A stretch of 15,667 nt of DNA from Kiritimatiellales bacterium (GTDB lineage: Bacteria > Verrucomicrobiota > Kiritimatiellia > Kiritimatiellales > Pontiellaceae). The stretch is taken from NCBI GenBank assembly GCA_030630445.1, contig DAOVNC010000027.1:1-15667 (forward strand), read 5' to 3'. The notes below the pieces were generated by a model. The model was not told where the DNA came from, did no database searches, and saw only the letters and a program-made list of their open reading frames with translations. Of the stretch, positions 1-7,346 are shown piece after piece. Both the position numbers and the translations under genes were made by a program. Each line of letters starts with the position of its first letter. Position 1 is the stretch's first letter.

Positions 1-111
1 AATATCCTTGGGCAGAGGATCCCCAAGTTTCGTCATGATAAAGCAGGTGCGCGGTCGGTAAGATGGTGCTTTAGCAAGAACATCCCCTTCGGTTGGGTTG
101 TATCGGATCAT
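1..111 (-). CDS. 5' part of an unrecognised protein (37 residues visible, runs off the left edge)
   Basis: Seen: an ATG at 109-111 opens a minus-strand frame that is still open at base 1, giving 37 residues. It starts MIRYNPTEGD and later has RPRTCFIMTKLGDPLPKDI. The ATG overlaps the stop of the preceding 47-residue gene by ATGA, and an AGGA lies 10 nt upstream inside that gene, which points to translational coupling. Inference: a hydrophobic strand of the CFIM type followed by a Gly-containing turn near the N-terminus resembles the first beta strand of nucleoside 2-deoxyribosyltransferase-like or TIR-like folds, but 37 residues are too few to decide. I do not recognise the family with certainty. 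It shares the promoter at 272-300 with its neighbour, so the two form a small operon downstream of proB. Confidence 0.6.
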   Translation of the reverse strand, partial: MIRYNPTEGDVLAKAPSYRPRTCFIMTKLGDPLPKDI

Positions 112-251
112 TTTACCCGTTTCCTGAGCACAGGTATATTTTTGTACGGGCCTGGACTGGACTTATGCGCGAGTATCTTTCCCGCAGACCGGTCAATCTT
201 AACATAATGCCCAGTACGCGGGTTTCTGGTTTGAACAACATCTTTTTTCAT
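108..251 (-). CDS. Small basic protein of 47 residues, function unknown
   Basis: Seen: ATG at 249-251, stop TGA at 108-110. A GAGG Shine-Dalgarno (260-263) lies 8 nt upstream, and an in-frame TAA a few codons further upstream fixes the start. The product is short and strongly basic, with NPRTGHYVKIDR near the N-terminus and SPGPYKNIPVLRKRVK at the C-terminus; there is no signal peptide or membrane segment. Its stop overlaps the start of the next gene (ATGA at 108-111). The promoter at 272-300 places the transcription start only a few bases before the ribosome binding site. The patterned, charged sequence and tight coupling argue for a real gene rather than a chance frame. The role is unknown; a small partner of the downstream product is an inference from coupling only. 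Confidence 0.65.
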   Translation of the reverse strand: MKKDVVQTRNPRTGHYVKIDRSAGKILAHKSSPGPYKNIPVLRKRVK

Positions 252-271
252 GGTTTGAACCTCGGAGGCGC

Positions 272-300
272 ATTATACGGATACGCCATGGCTGTGTAAG
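272..300 (-). promoter_or_regulatory. Sigma70-type promoter of the two small left-edge genes
   Basis: On the minus strand a perfect -10 box TATAAT (plus positions 272-277) is preceded by CTTACA (295-300, 4 of 6 to TTGACA) at the ideal 17-bp spacing. The predicted start lies near 265, just before the GAGG ribosome binding site at 260-263, so the leader is only about 15 nt. The -35 box begins 9 bp after the proB stop, so these genes can be expressed independently of proB. Confidence 0.65.
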
Positions 301-308
301 ATATATTT

Positions 309-1412
309 CTACAAAATCACCATGTTGTCGCGGTGGATCACCTCGCCGGATTTGCCGGCGGTCTTCCGCCCTTTGAGCTGTTCGATTTCATCGCTGCCAT
401 ATTCCACAAGCCCGCGGGCAATACGTTTGCCGCTTTGAGACTGGATATCGACCATCGCGCCGACCTTGAAGCGGCCTTCAACGGCCTGGATGCCGACCGG
501 CAGCAGGCTTTTTCCTTTGCCGAGCGCGGCGGCGGCACCGTCGTCAACCACCAGATGGCCTTCTGCGCGGTTAAAGAAGGCGATCCAGCGTTTGCGTTTC
601 GAAATATTCCGTTCTTTTGGAAAGAGCAGGGTGCCTTCGTCCAATCCTTGGAAAATACGCGTCAGCACGCCCGTTTTACGGCCGTTGGCAATAACAACGG
701 GAATGCCGTTGTGCGCGGCGATCTGCGCCGACTGGAGCTTGGAGGCCATGCCGCCGGTCGAAAGATGGTCCTGTTTGTCGTCGACCAGCCCGAGCACGGC
801 GTCGTCCACTTCCTCGATATGGGAAACGCGCCGCGTTTTACCCGTGCCATCCGGCTCGCGCAGTCCGTCGGTCGTGCTGAGCAGGATCAATGCGTCGGCA
901 TCGATGAGGATGGCCACGAGCGCGGCCAGTACGTCGTTGTCGCCAAACTGGATTTCCTCGGTGGAGATGGCATCGTTTTCGTTGATGACGGGAATGATGC
1001 GGTGGGCGATCAGGTTGAGTAGCGTATTGCGGGCGTTGAGGTGCCGTTCGCGGTGCTTCAGCGCATCGTACGTCAGCAAGACCTGTCCGATTTGGCAGTG
1101 GTGTTTCCCAAAGAGATTGTCGTACACGCTCATCAGGCGCATCTGTCCTACGGCGGCGGCCATTTGCAGGTCGGGCATGGCCTTGGGCCGGGTCTTCATG
1201 CCGAGGGCCTCCCGCCCCGCGCCGACCGCTCCCGATGAAACGAAAGCCACTTCGCCGCCGTCGTTCTGGAACTGCGCCAGTTCGCCGGTCAGTAGCTTGA
1301 GACGCCGCGAGTTCGGACGTCCGGTGCTTTGCACCAGCACCTTGCTGCCCGCCTTTACGACGATCCTCTTCGCATTTTTCAGTGTATTTCGATGGTGTAG
1401 CTTCTGTTCCAT
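309..1412 (-). CDS. proB: Glutamate 5-kinase with C-terminal PUA domain
   Basis: Known: ProB phosphorylates L-glutamate with ATP to gamma-glutamyl phosphate, the first and feedback-inhibited step of proline synthesis in the cytoplasm. Seen: 367 residues from the ATG at 1412, the usual length for the long form. The amino acid kinase domain shows the lysine motif VVKAGSKVL (residues 18-26), SSGAVGAGR (59-67), NEND (144-147), FGDND (156-160), STTDGL (179-184) and STGGMASKL (218-226). A PUA domain occupies roughly residues 285-355. A TTG four codons upstream is an alternative start, but the ATG fits the family better; the ribosome binding site is weak for both. The stop is TAG. proA is not adjacent, so the gene stands apart from its usual partner. 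It is divergent from rsmD. Confidence 0.95.
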   Translation of the reverse strand: MEQKLHHRNTLKNAKRIVVKAGSKVLVQSTGRPNSRRLKLLTGELAQFQNDGGEVAFVSSGAVGAGREALGMKTRPKAMPDLQMAAAVGQMRLMSVYDNLFGKHHCQIGQVLLTYDALKHRERHLNARNTLLNLIAHRIIPVINENDAISTEEIQFGDNDVLAALVAILIDADALILLSTTDGLREPDGTGKTRRVSHIEEVDDAVLGLVDDKQDHLSTGGMASKLQSAQIAAHNGIPVVIANGRKTGVLTRIFQGLDEGTLLFPKERNISKRKRWIAFFNRAEGHLVVDDGAAAALGKGKSLLPVGIQAVEGRFKVGAMVDIQSQSGKRIARGLVEYGSDEIEQLKGRKTAGKSGEVIHRDNMVIL

Positions 1413-1433
1413 AATGAGATCCAATGCCGGGCG

Positions 1434-1462
1434 ATACTGTCATACCGATGGCTTTCTGTCGA
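1434..1462 (-). promoter_or_regulatory. Possible proB promoter
   Basis: On the minus strand TCGACA (1457-1462, 5 of 6) is followed after 17 bp by CAGTAT (1434-1439, 3 of 6, keeping the important A2 and T6). The position, 22 bp upstream of the chosen ATG, is suitable, but the -10 box is poor. Confidence 0.25.
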
Positions 1463-1527
1463 GATCACCGCAGAGGGCATATTTTCCAGCGAGTGACGCA
1501 TAAATTCACGGTCGTGGGTTTACGTGG

Positions 1528-1556
1528 GTGACAAGGGTTTGTTTGATGCGAATAAT
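1528..1556 (+). promoter_or_regulatory. Sigma70-type promoter of rsmD-coaD
   Basis: GTGACA (1528-1533, 5 of 6) and AATAAT (1551-1556, 5 of 6) are separated by exactly 17 bp. The predicted start is near 1563, which leaves a leader of about 34 nt. This also rules out in-frame start codons before that point and supports the ATG at 1597 for rsmD. Confidence 0.6.
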
Positions 1557-1596
1557 TGGGTTTTTCGGGGCGGGGAATTTAGGTAGGATGGTTGGC

Positions 1597-2157
1597 ATGA
1601 GAATTACGAGTGGACTATTGCGAAACCGGAAGTTCAACGTGCCGAAACAGGAGGTGCGCCCGACAAAGGAGCGGGTGCGCGAGGCAGTATTTTCGTCGCT
1701 CGGCGGAAGCTTCGGGGGCTTGCGGGTGCTGGATCTGTTTGCCGGCTCCGGGAGCCTAGGCCTGGAAGCGTGGAGCCGTGGAGCGGAGTCGGTCACCTTT
1801 GTGGAGAAAAACTCCGGGGTCTGGCAAAACCTGAAGCAAAACATTCAATCCTTGGAATCCGACGGGCTGGGCGTGGCGAAGTGCATCAAGGCCGATGCGA
1901 TCCAGCATCTTGGACAGGCAGGGGGGCGGTTTGACCTCATCCTGGCCGATCCTCCGTACGATCTTCCCGGTGCGATGGAGCAGACTTTATCGCGTATTGC
2001 GGAGCATTCGGTTTTGACAGAGGATGGAATACTGGTGTACGAGTTGCGCTCATCGGATGCATTCGAGGTTTCCAATGATTGGAAGCTGATTCGCGATAAG
2101 GTTTATGGCGATACGCGTGTTCTGATGCTAAGGCTAAACCAAGAGGATGTACCATGA
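1597..2157 (+). CDS. rsmD: 16S rRNA (guanine(966)-N2)-methyltransferase
   Basis: Known: RsmD methylates N2 of G966 of 16S rRNA (E. coli numbering) with S-adenosylmethionine, late in 30S assembly. Seen: 186 residues with the family start MRITSGLLRNRK, the RPTKERVREA block (21-30), SAM-binding motif VLDLFAGSGSLGLEA (44-58) and catalytic DPPY (118-121). The start at 1597 is chosen because it matches the family N-terminus and because AGGTAGG (1581-1587) lies 9 nt upstream; the ATG at 1588 directly abuts that site. The stop overlaps the coaD start by 4 bp (ATGA at 2154-2157). The rsmD-coaD pair is a common bacterial arrangement and is driven here by the promoter at 1528-1556. Confidence 0.94.
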   Translation: MRITSGLLRNRKFNVPKQEVRPTKERVREAVFSSLGGSFGGLRVLDLFAGSGSLGLEAWSRGAESVTFVEKNSGVWQNLKQNIQSLESDGLGVAKCIKADAIQHLGQAGGRFDLILADPPYDLPGAMEQTLSRIAEHSVLTEDGILVYELRSSDAFEVSNDWKLIRDKVYGDTRVLMLRLNQEDVP

Positions 2158-2633
2158 ATCAGTCGGCGATATGCGCAGGAACCTTCGACCCCATTACCAT
2201 GGGGCATTTGGATGTGATCGAGCGCGCCTCGCGGATCTTTCCGCGCGTGGTGATCGGCGTGGCGACCAAGGCGGGGAAGGCCCCGCTATTCAGTCTGGAG
2301 GAACGCATCGATTTGGTGCGCGAGTCCACCGCGCATATCGAGGGGGTCGAGGTGGATAGCTTCACGGGTCTGCTGGTCGATTTTGCCGAATCCAAAAGGG
2401 TTCGTGTCATTGTTCGCGGCCTGCGCGCTTTTTCCGATTTTGAGTATGAATTCCAAATGGCGCTGACGAATAGAAAGCTTAAGTCCGAGATTGAAACCAT
2501 ATTCCTGATGCCGAAGCAGGACTACAGCTATGTCAGCTCCAGCAATGTCCGCAGCGTGGCCGAGCTAGGCGGCGATATCTCCGCCTTTGTTCCCTCGCCG
2601 GTTCATCGGGCGCTTAAAGCCCGCTTTGGCTGA
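2154..2633 (+). CDS. coaD: Phosphopantetheine adenylyltransferase
   Basis: Known: CoaD transfers AMP from ATP to 4'-phosphopantetheine to give dephospho-CoA, the penultimate step of coenzyme A synthesis; it is a cytosolic hexamer. Seen: 159 residues, the usual length. The nucleotidyltransferase signature GTFDPITMGH (9-18) carries the T/HxGH-type motif, RGLRAFSDFEYE (88-99) forms the middle conserved block, and SSSNVR (128-133) is the C-terminal ISSTxxR-type block. The start overlaps the rsmD stop by ATGA, so translation is probably coupled. The stop codon ends 1 bp before the stop of the convergent glutamine amidotransferase gene, and no terminator fits between them. Confidence 0.96.
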   Translation: MNQSAICAGTFDPITMGHLDVIERASRIFPRVVIGVATKAGKAPLFSLEERIDLVRESTAHIEGVEVDSFTGLLVDFAESKRVRVIVRGLRAFSDFEYEFQMALTNRKLKSEIETIFLMPKQDYSYVSSSNVRSVAELGGDISAFVPSPVHRALKARFG

Positions 2634-2634
2634 T

Positions 2635-3312
2635 TTACCGCGCGTGCAAGGTGTCCAGAACGTGTCGCATGGCCGTGTGGGTATCTTTCAGGTTTGAAAG
2701 CCCCTTCCGCATCTCTCCGGTGCTTTGTATGTAGCGGGCATCAACGAGTTCTCCGCTACAGTTTTCAATGAGAGCCTCCATGCTTGCGGGGGTGGTTTCC
2801 ATGTGGAATTGGAGTCCGACGATGCGGTCGTTGTAGATGAATCCCTGGGTTTTGCACGCGGCGCTGGAGGCGAGGCGGATCGCACCCCGGGGGAGGTCGA
2901 AGGTGTCGCCGTGCCAATGGAACACGGTCAACTCTCGCGGGAGCAATTTCGGTGCGTTCACCGCCCGCTGGATAGGGAACCAGCCGATCTCTTTTTGCGG
3001 GCCGGGATAGACCTTGGCTCCGAGCACATCGGCGATAAGCTGCGCACCGAGGCAAATGCCAAGCACGGTCTTTCCCGCGTCGATGGCTTGCTTGATGAAT
3101 TCTTTTTCCGCAGCGAGCCACGGGTGTTCGCCGTGGTCATGGATGCCCATCGGTCCACCCATAACGACCAGCCAGTCAAAGGTGTCAACCGCGGGAAGCA
3201 GATCGTTGTTGAACAGATGGCTGACGCTGGCTTCGAATCCGTGGTCCAGTGCCCAGTCCTCGATCATGCCGAGGCCTTCGAAGGGGACGTGCTGGAGCCA
3301 ATGCAACTTCAT
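2635..3312 (-). CDS. Class I glutamine amidotransferase (GuaA-N-like), stand-alone
   Basis: Known: class I (triad) glutamine amidotransferases release ammonia from glutamine; stand-alone members of this shape are often called GMP-synthase-like, and some act instead as gamma-glutamyl peptidases. Seen: 225 residues with MGGPMG (51-56, oxyanion region), the nucleophile elbow GICLGAQL with Cys87, and LQFHMETT with His170 and Glu172, so the Cys-His-Glu triad is complete. No synthetase domain follows, so the acceptor is unknown. The start at 3312 is chosen over a frame extending to 3357 because the family begins at MKLHWLQH and AAGGA (3323-3327) lies 10 nt upstream; the longer form would be encoded partly by the repeat at 3345-3406. 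It lies on the same strand as, and 81 bp downstream of, the DUF3857 gene. The specific substrate cannot be told. Confidence 0.88.
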   Translation of the reverse strand: MKLHWLQHVPFEGLGMIEDWALDHGFEASVSHLFNNDLLPAVDTFDWLVVMGGPMGIHDHGEHPWLAAEKEFIKQAIDAGKTVLGICLGAQLIADVLGAKVYPGPQKEIGWFPIQRAVNAPKLLPRELTVFHWHGDTFDLPRGAIRLASSAACKTQGFIYNDRIVGLQFHMETTPASMEALIENCSGELVDARYIQSTGEMRKGLSNLKDTHTAMRHVLDTLHAR

Positions 3313-3344
3313 GAGGATATTTTCCTTGGGTTTCCGTTCGCTAT

Positions 3345-3406
3345 GAAAGTAGTGCAAGCGTCTCGCTTGCAGGTGCCGGATCGAGCGGGACGCTCAATCT
3401 ACTTTC
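3345..3406. repeat. Cloverleaf-like inverted repeat between the DUF3857 gene and the amidotransferase gene
   Basis: An outer perfect 8-bp stem, GAAAGTAG (3345-3352) with CTACTTTC (3399-3406), encloses two perfect hairpins: GCAAGCG-TCT-CGCTTGC (3354-3370) and GAGCG-GGA-CGCTC (3383-3395). The shape resembles dispersed REP-like elements. It overlaps the last four codons of the DUF3857 gene (lysine, valine, aspartate, stop). In RNA it could act as a 3' end barrier or processing signal between the two minus-strand genes, which is an inference. Confidence 0.75.
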
Positions 3407-6400
3407 CTCAGGAGGATGGTGCGGGTGTCGGGGTGGGCGAGGGTGCGGCTGGCTTCGAGGATGTTCGGGAAATCCTTGGCGGGGATGAGTGCGGGCTTGA
3501 GGTCGGCCATTTGCACGATGCGGATGGCGTTGGCGCGCGCACTGTATTGGACGGCCACCTCGACGAGCCCCGCGCCAGAGGGAGCCTGCCATGAAAAGTT
3601 CTTCGGCAGGATGACGGGTTCGTAGCCGTCGGGCAGTACCATGTTGTATTCGATCGTGGTGTCGACATGGCTGTTCCACGCCAGCGGGTTATCACGCGTA
3701 TTTGAACGGTAGCGCAGCAGTCCCCCGAGTCCGCCGGGAACCGTGAAGTAGAGGTAGTCGCCGTCCTGCACGGCATAGCGTTCGGCGGAGACCGAAAACT
3801 CCATTTTCCCGGGATAGGCGCTGTAGTCGGTGACCAGCTCCGAAGCGGCCTTGGCGGACTGTGACATGCCTGAAACCAGTTCGAGGTGGAGGCGTCTCCG
3901 TTTTTCGGGGGTGATTTCGGCATATTGGCGATGGAACCCTTCGAAGGCAGTGCCCTGCCGGATCGACGATTGGGTAATGCCGGTTTCGCCGTTGGCGGCA
4001 ATGTTCATTTCGATGGTGGCATGGCTCTGGGCATCCTTGCCGGGCGCGACTTCCACGGTGCCGATCTCACCGCTAGCAAGGTCGAGCACGGGGCGGTGGT
4101 GGTAGCCCGAGGTACCCAGCTCGGCATATTGCGAGGAGCCGCTGAGATAGACGGTTTCACCATCGATATCGAGTTTGATCAGCACGGCGCTGAATGCGGT
4201 GCGCGATGGAATGGCGAGCAGCGGTTCGGCGGCTTCGGGAATGAGCGATATGCCGCCGGAGAGGACAAACTCCGGCTTGAGCTTGGCGGCGTCGAGCAGG
4301 GCGTAGAGAACGACCATGCGGTCGGTATTGTTGCCGTAGCGTTCCTGCAGGGTCTGGTCGGCAGGGGTGATGGCCGAAAGCGGCAGGCTGGTCAGTCCGG
4401 GGCCGGCGGGACGCAGGTTTTTGGCCACCCAGTCGCGCAGGGCAATCGCCTTTTTTGTATCACCGCGCAGGCCGTAGGTCAGTTTTTTGGCGAGCTCGGC
4501 GGTTTGGTCCTGATGCCTGGTGGCTTCCGCGAGGTGGGTGCGCACTTCTTTCGCGTAGGTTTTCCAGTCGCCGGTGGAAGCAAAGACGGCCGGGTTGAAC
4601 GTCCACCATGACGGGAGGCTTTCCTCCTTTTTGACGGGCGGCTGGTTTTCGGCCTGCCACGTGTAGGTCATGGTTCCGTCGCTGGCGGTTTTGGTTTCGG
4701 GGATGCCGGTGTTGCGCAGGTTGAACTCCAGAGACTCCGGTGCGGTGACGGTGTAGGTTTTGCGGTCGATGGCTTCGTGCCCGTTGAAGGTCTGGACCGA
4801 GGAGAAGAAGGGCTTGCCGCTGACGGTGGAGACGATCTCGTATTCGAGGATGCTGCCAATCTCGACGCCGGGCAGATTGGCCACGAGAATCTTTTCGGCG
4901 GGGTAGCGCGGTGCGGAGGCCACCCATGAGGCATCCATGATGTTGATCTCCTCTTCGCTGATCTCCTTCACGGTGCCGTCGGGGTGGGTGACGGTGGCCT
5001 TGGCGAGCTCAATGTTTTGCCACGCGGGGTTGTAGTGCAGCTTGATTTCGGAGTTATCCTTTTTCCCGGCATAGGTCAGGATCTCGATCTTGGTGCGGGA
5101 GGTTTGCTTCCAATGGCCGGCATCTTCGAGCACCACCTTCGTGGTGTTTTCGAGTATGCGAACGTCGGAGGGGATGGCGCTAGCGTCGGGCGCATCGAGG
5201 ATCAGCTTCTTGCGCAGGTTGTATTCGATGTCCTTGAGGTTTTGCTTGAGCGCCAGATATTCCTCCGGGCTGAACTCGACGGTGTTGAGCAGGAAGGTGT
5301 TGGTGCTGGCGAGCCTTCCTTCCGATTGGGCCACCTGCATCTCCCAGGTCATCTGCGGGGTTTTGATGGGGTGGTAGTCCGGAAGGTTGATCGCCCCCGG
5401 GCTTTCGGGGAGTTCGAGCTCGAGGGTTTCGCGGATACCGGCGGTGATGCGGGTGAAGAGCGGGTATTTGCGCTCTTCGAGTCCGGTCTGGCCGATCAGG
5501 AAGTTGGCGTAGCCCAGCGAACTGCCCAGGCGGGGGAGGTTGAGCATTTTGTTTTCGCGCCCTTCGATGAGCAGGTTCTTGGCGGTGTAGGTCAGCTTGG
5601 CGATCAGCGGCTGGGTGGTGTCGCGCAGTTCCGCAGGCAGGACTTCCAGGCTTTGGAGTTCGGCGGTTGGCATCGAACTTTTAAGCTGCCCCTCGAAGAA
5701 GCGCCTGAGCTCTTCGGGCTTGAGTTTTGAAAAGTAGCCGCGGAAGACGGTGTCGTTGATGCCTTCGAACACCACTTCGCTTTGGGCCGTCAGCGTGCCG
5801 GTTTGGTCCAGCGATCCGCGGGATGTGATTTTCGTTAGGTTGTTTTCCGCAGGAATGATGGGGGAGGTGAGCAGGGTTTCGCCTTCGGGGCGGGCGACGA
5901 GATAGCTCATGTTTTGCAGGTAGGAAGGGAAGATATCCTTGGTGTTTTCGTCGGTGGAGTCCATCAAGACATATTCCCCGTCGTCGCCCAGTGCGGCGGT
6001 AACGGCATGGTTGAAGAAGGGCTGCGGCACCTCTTCGTCCTTCTTCGGGCCGGACATGATGATCACGGGGAAGGCCTCCACACCGACGATGCGCAACATG
6101 GCGGCGAGCAGCGCGGCCTTGTCGCGGCAGACGCCATAGCGGTTTTCGAAGGTGATTTTCACATCGTGCGGCGCGTAGCCCGGGGCTTCCTCCTCGGTGG
6201 TGATACCCATGTAGCGAATATCCTGGGAGACAAAGTTGAACATTGCCTCGATTTTTTCGAGGGTGTTGGTGCAGCCGGCCACCAGCTCCCGCGCCGTGGT
6301 TTCCATCTCGGGCGTGGTGGCGTCGAGGTGGGGTTGGCAGAGTTCCCAGTACCATTTGGAGAGGTCTTCCCACTCGTCGATGGTACTGACGAGCAGGCGT

Positions 6401-7149
6401 TGCACAACGGTGTGGAGTTTGGGCATGTTGGGTTCCTCGAACATGCGCGGCACACCCGTTATTTCCCAAGTATAGACAATCTGGTCGCTTTGTTCGCTCG
6501 CCAGCTTGCTGAATTTAACGGTTCCGGAAAGCTCGGATTTGAGGGCGATTTTCTTCAGCGGAAGTGTTTTCGGGGCGATGACCTGGTAGGTGGTGCGCTC
6601 GATGGGGCTGGTGTATTCGAACACCTGGTAGTCGCTCCACGAGTCGGGAACGATCGTTTCGGTCCGCACCTGGTGGGCGATGTAGCGCAGGGTGTCGCCA
6701 ATCTCCAGCCCCGGAACGGAAAGCTTCAGGATCTTGGAGTTGGGGTTGTAGATGTTGGCGCTCATTTGGCCGGGATCAACCATGACCTTGCTTTGCGCCT
6801 CGATATCGATTTCGTTCACCGATCCGTCCGGCTTGATGACTTGCACCTTGGTGAACTCCGAGGTGCCATAGGAGACGTTGAAGCTGAGCGTCAGCGAGCG
6901 GCTGCTGCGCTTGCCTTTTTCGGTCAGGATCTTGAGGGCCGTGTCATCCCATTTTTCCGAGGTGCCGTCCGGTTGGTACTCCACTTGTATGAAGTCGTCG
7001 AGGAGCACGGCGTCGGAATCGGGGTATTTCGCCGCCGTCGCGGCCCCCGACAGGGCGGCAATTTCATGCAGCTTCAGGAACTCCTTGGCAAAGATCGGGA
7101 GCGTCGTGGCAAGAACGAGGACAAGGGCGAGGCGGATGGTTTTATTCAT
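3394..7149 (-). CDS. Secreted tandem DUF3857-transglutaminase-like protein, second unit catalytically dead
   Basis: Seen: 1251 residues with an N-terminal signal peptide (basic MNKTIR, hydrophobic core, likely cleavage after IFA at residue 21), so it is probably periplasmic or surface-exposed. Unit 1: DUF3857 (about 45-240) followed by a transglutaminase-like core with RYGVCRDKA (Cys341), FFNHAV (His381) and VLMDST (Asp397), a full cysteine-protease-type triad. Unit 2: another DUF3857 (about 655-840) followed by a core in which the aligned sites are Asn941 (RYGNNTDR), Ser987 and Ser1003. The triad is therefore lost and the second core is probably structural or binding. Known: such proteins are common in Bacteroidota and PVC bacteria, but their substrates are mostly unknown. 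ATG start with GGAG 7 nt upstream. The final KVD and stop are encoded by the repeat at 3345-3406. The amidotransferase follows in the same direction. Confidence 0.9.
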   Translation of the reverse strand: MNKTIRLALVLVLATTLPIFAKEFLKLHEIAALSGAATAAKYPDSDAVLLDDFIQVEYQPDGTSEKWDDTALKILTEKGKRSSRSLTLSFNVSYGTSEFTKVQVIKPDGSVNEIDIEAQSKVMVDPGQMSANIYNPNSKILKLSVPGLEIGDTLRYIAHQVRTETIVPDSWSDYQVFEYTSPIERTTYQVIAPKTLPLKKIALKSELSGTVKFSKLASEQSDQIVYTWEITGVPRMFEEPNMPKLHTVVQRLLVSTIDEWEDLSKWYWELCQPHLDATTPEMETTARELVAGCTNTLEKIEAMFNFVSQDIRYMGITTEEEAPGYAPHDVKITFENRYGVCRDKAALLAAMLRIVGVEAFPVIIMSGPKKDEEVPQPFFNHAVTAALGDDGEYVLMDSTDENTKDIFPSYLQNMSYLVARPEGETLLTSPIIPAENNLTKITSRGSLDQTGTLTAQSEVVFEGINDTVFRGYFSKLKPEELRRFFEGQLKSSMPTAELQSLEVLPAELRDTTQPLIAKLTYTAKNLLIEGRENKMLNLPRLGSSLGYANFLIGQTGLEERKYPLFTRITAGIRETLELELPESPGAINLPDYHPIKTPQMTWEMQVAQSEGRLASTNTFLLNTVEFSPEEYLALKQNLKDIEYNLRKKLILDAPDASAIPSDVRILENTTKVVLEDAGHWKQTSRTKIEILTYAGKKDNSEIKLHYNPAWQNIELAKATVTHPDGTVKEISEEEINIMDASWVASAPRYPAEKILVANLPGVEIGSILEYEIVSTVSGKPFFSSVQTFNGHEAIDRKTYTVTAPESLEFNLRNTGIPETKTASDGTMTYTWQAENQPPVKKEESLPSWWTFNPAVFASTGDWKTYAKEVRTHLAEATRHQDQTAELAKKLTYGLRGDTKKAIALRDWVAKNLRPAGPGLTSLPLSAITPADQTLQERYGNNTDRMVVLYALLDAAKLKPEFVLSGGISLIPEAAEPLLAIPSRTAFSAVLIKLDIDGETVYLSGSSQYAELGTSGYHHRPVLDLASGEIGTVEVAPGKDAQSHATIEMNIAANGETGITQSSIRQGTAFEGFHRQYAEITPEKRRRLHLELVSGMSQSAKAASELVTDYSAYPGKMEFSVSAERYAVQDGDYLYFTVPGGLGGLLRYRSNTRDNPLAWNSHVDTTIEYNMVLPDGYEPVILPKNFSWQAPSGAGLVEVAVQYSARANAIRIVQMADLKPALIPAKDFPNILEASRTLAHPDTRTILLRKVD

Positions 7150-7188
7150 GGGGGAACTCCAACTTTTCGGGGTGAAAAAACATGCCGG

Positions 7189-7217
7189 AAGCTACCGAAA
7201 CACCGATCCGCTTTCAA
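7189..7217 (-). promoter_or_regulatory. Possible promoter of the DUF3857 gene
   Basis: On the minus strand TTGAAA (7212-7217, 5 of 6) lies 17 bp before TAGCTT (7189-7194, 3 of 6). This is about 40 bp upstream of the ATG at 7149. The -10 box is weak. Confidence 0.3.
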
Positions 7218-7294
7218 TCCCTTTCTCTGATTGCTTGGGGACATGGCGCGAAAATTGAGAGGTCACTGCAATGGAGAAACAGGGAAACAACGTC

Positions 7295-7323
7295 TTGACG
7301 TTATAGCGCTGTAGTGTCATTCT
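7295..7323 (+). promoter_or_regulatory. Likely promoter of the relBE-type operon
   Basis: TTGACG (7295-7300, 5 of 6) is followed after 17 bp by CATTCT (7318-7323, 3 of 6). The -10 box is weak, but the site is about 24 bp upstream of the antitoxin ATG and is overlapped by a palindrome, as expected for an autoregulated toxin-antitoxin promoter. Confidence 0.45.
7296..7319. promoter_or_regulatory. Palindromic operator over the relBE-type promoter
   Basis: A 24-bp near-palindrome centred between 7307 and 7308: TGAC and GTCA at the ends, AGCGCT in the middle, 18 of 24 positions matching their reverse complement. It covers the -35 box and reaches the -10 region. Ribbon-helix-helix antitoxins bind such sites as dimers of dimers and repress their own operon, so this is the expected operator of the gene at 7347. 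Confidence 0.6.
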
Positions 7324-7346
7324 TCCCGCATGAATGGAGGTGTGAT

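Noticed and set aside
93..299. Plus-strand open frame of 68 codons at the left edge
   Set aside because: It lies antisense to the two small minus-strand genes, which have a promoter, ribosome binding sites and start-stop coupling; the plus frame has none of these.
333..1022. Long plus-strand open frame across proB
   Set aside because: It is the antisense reading of the clearly identified proB; GC-rich codon bias opens such frames.
5914..7230. 438-codon plus-strand open frame
   Set aside because: It is entirely antisense to the DUF3857-transglutaminase gene, with no family resemblance or ribosome binding site.
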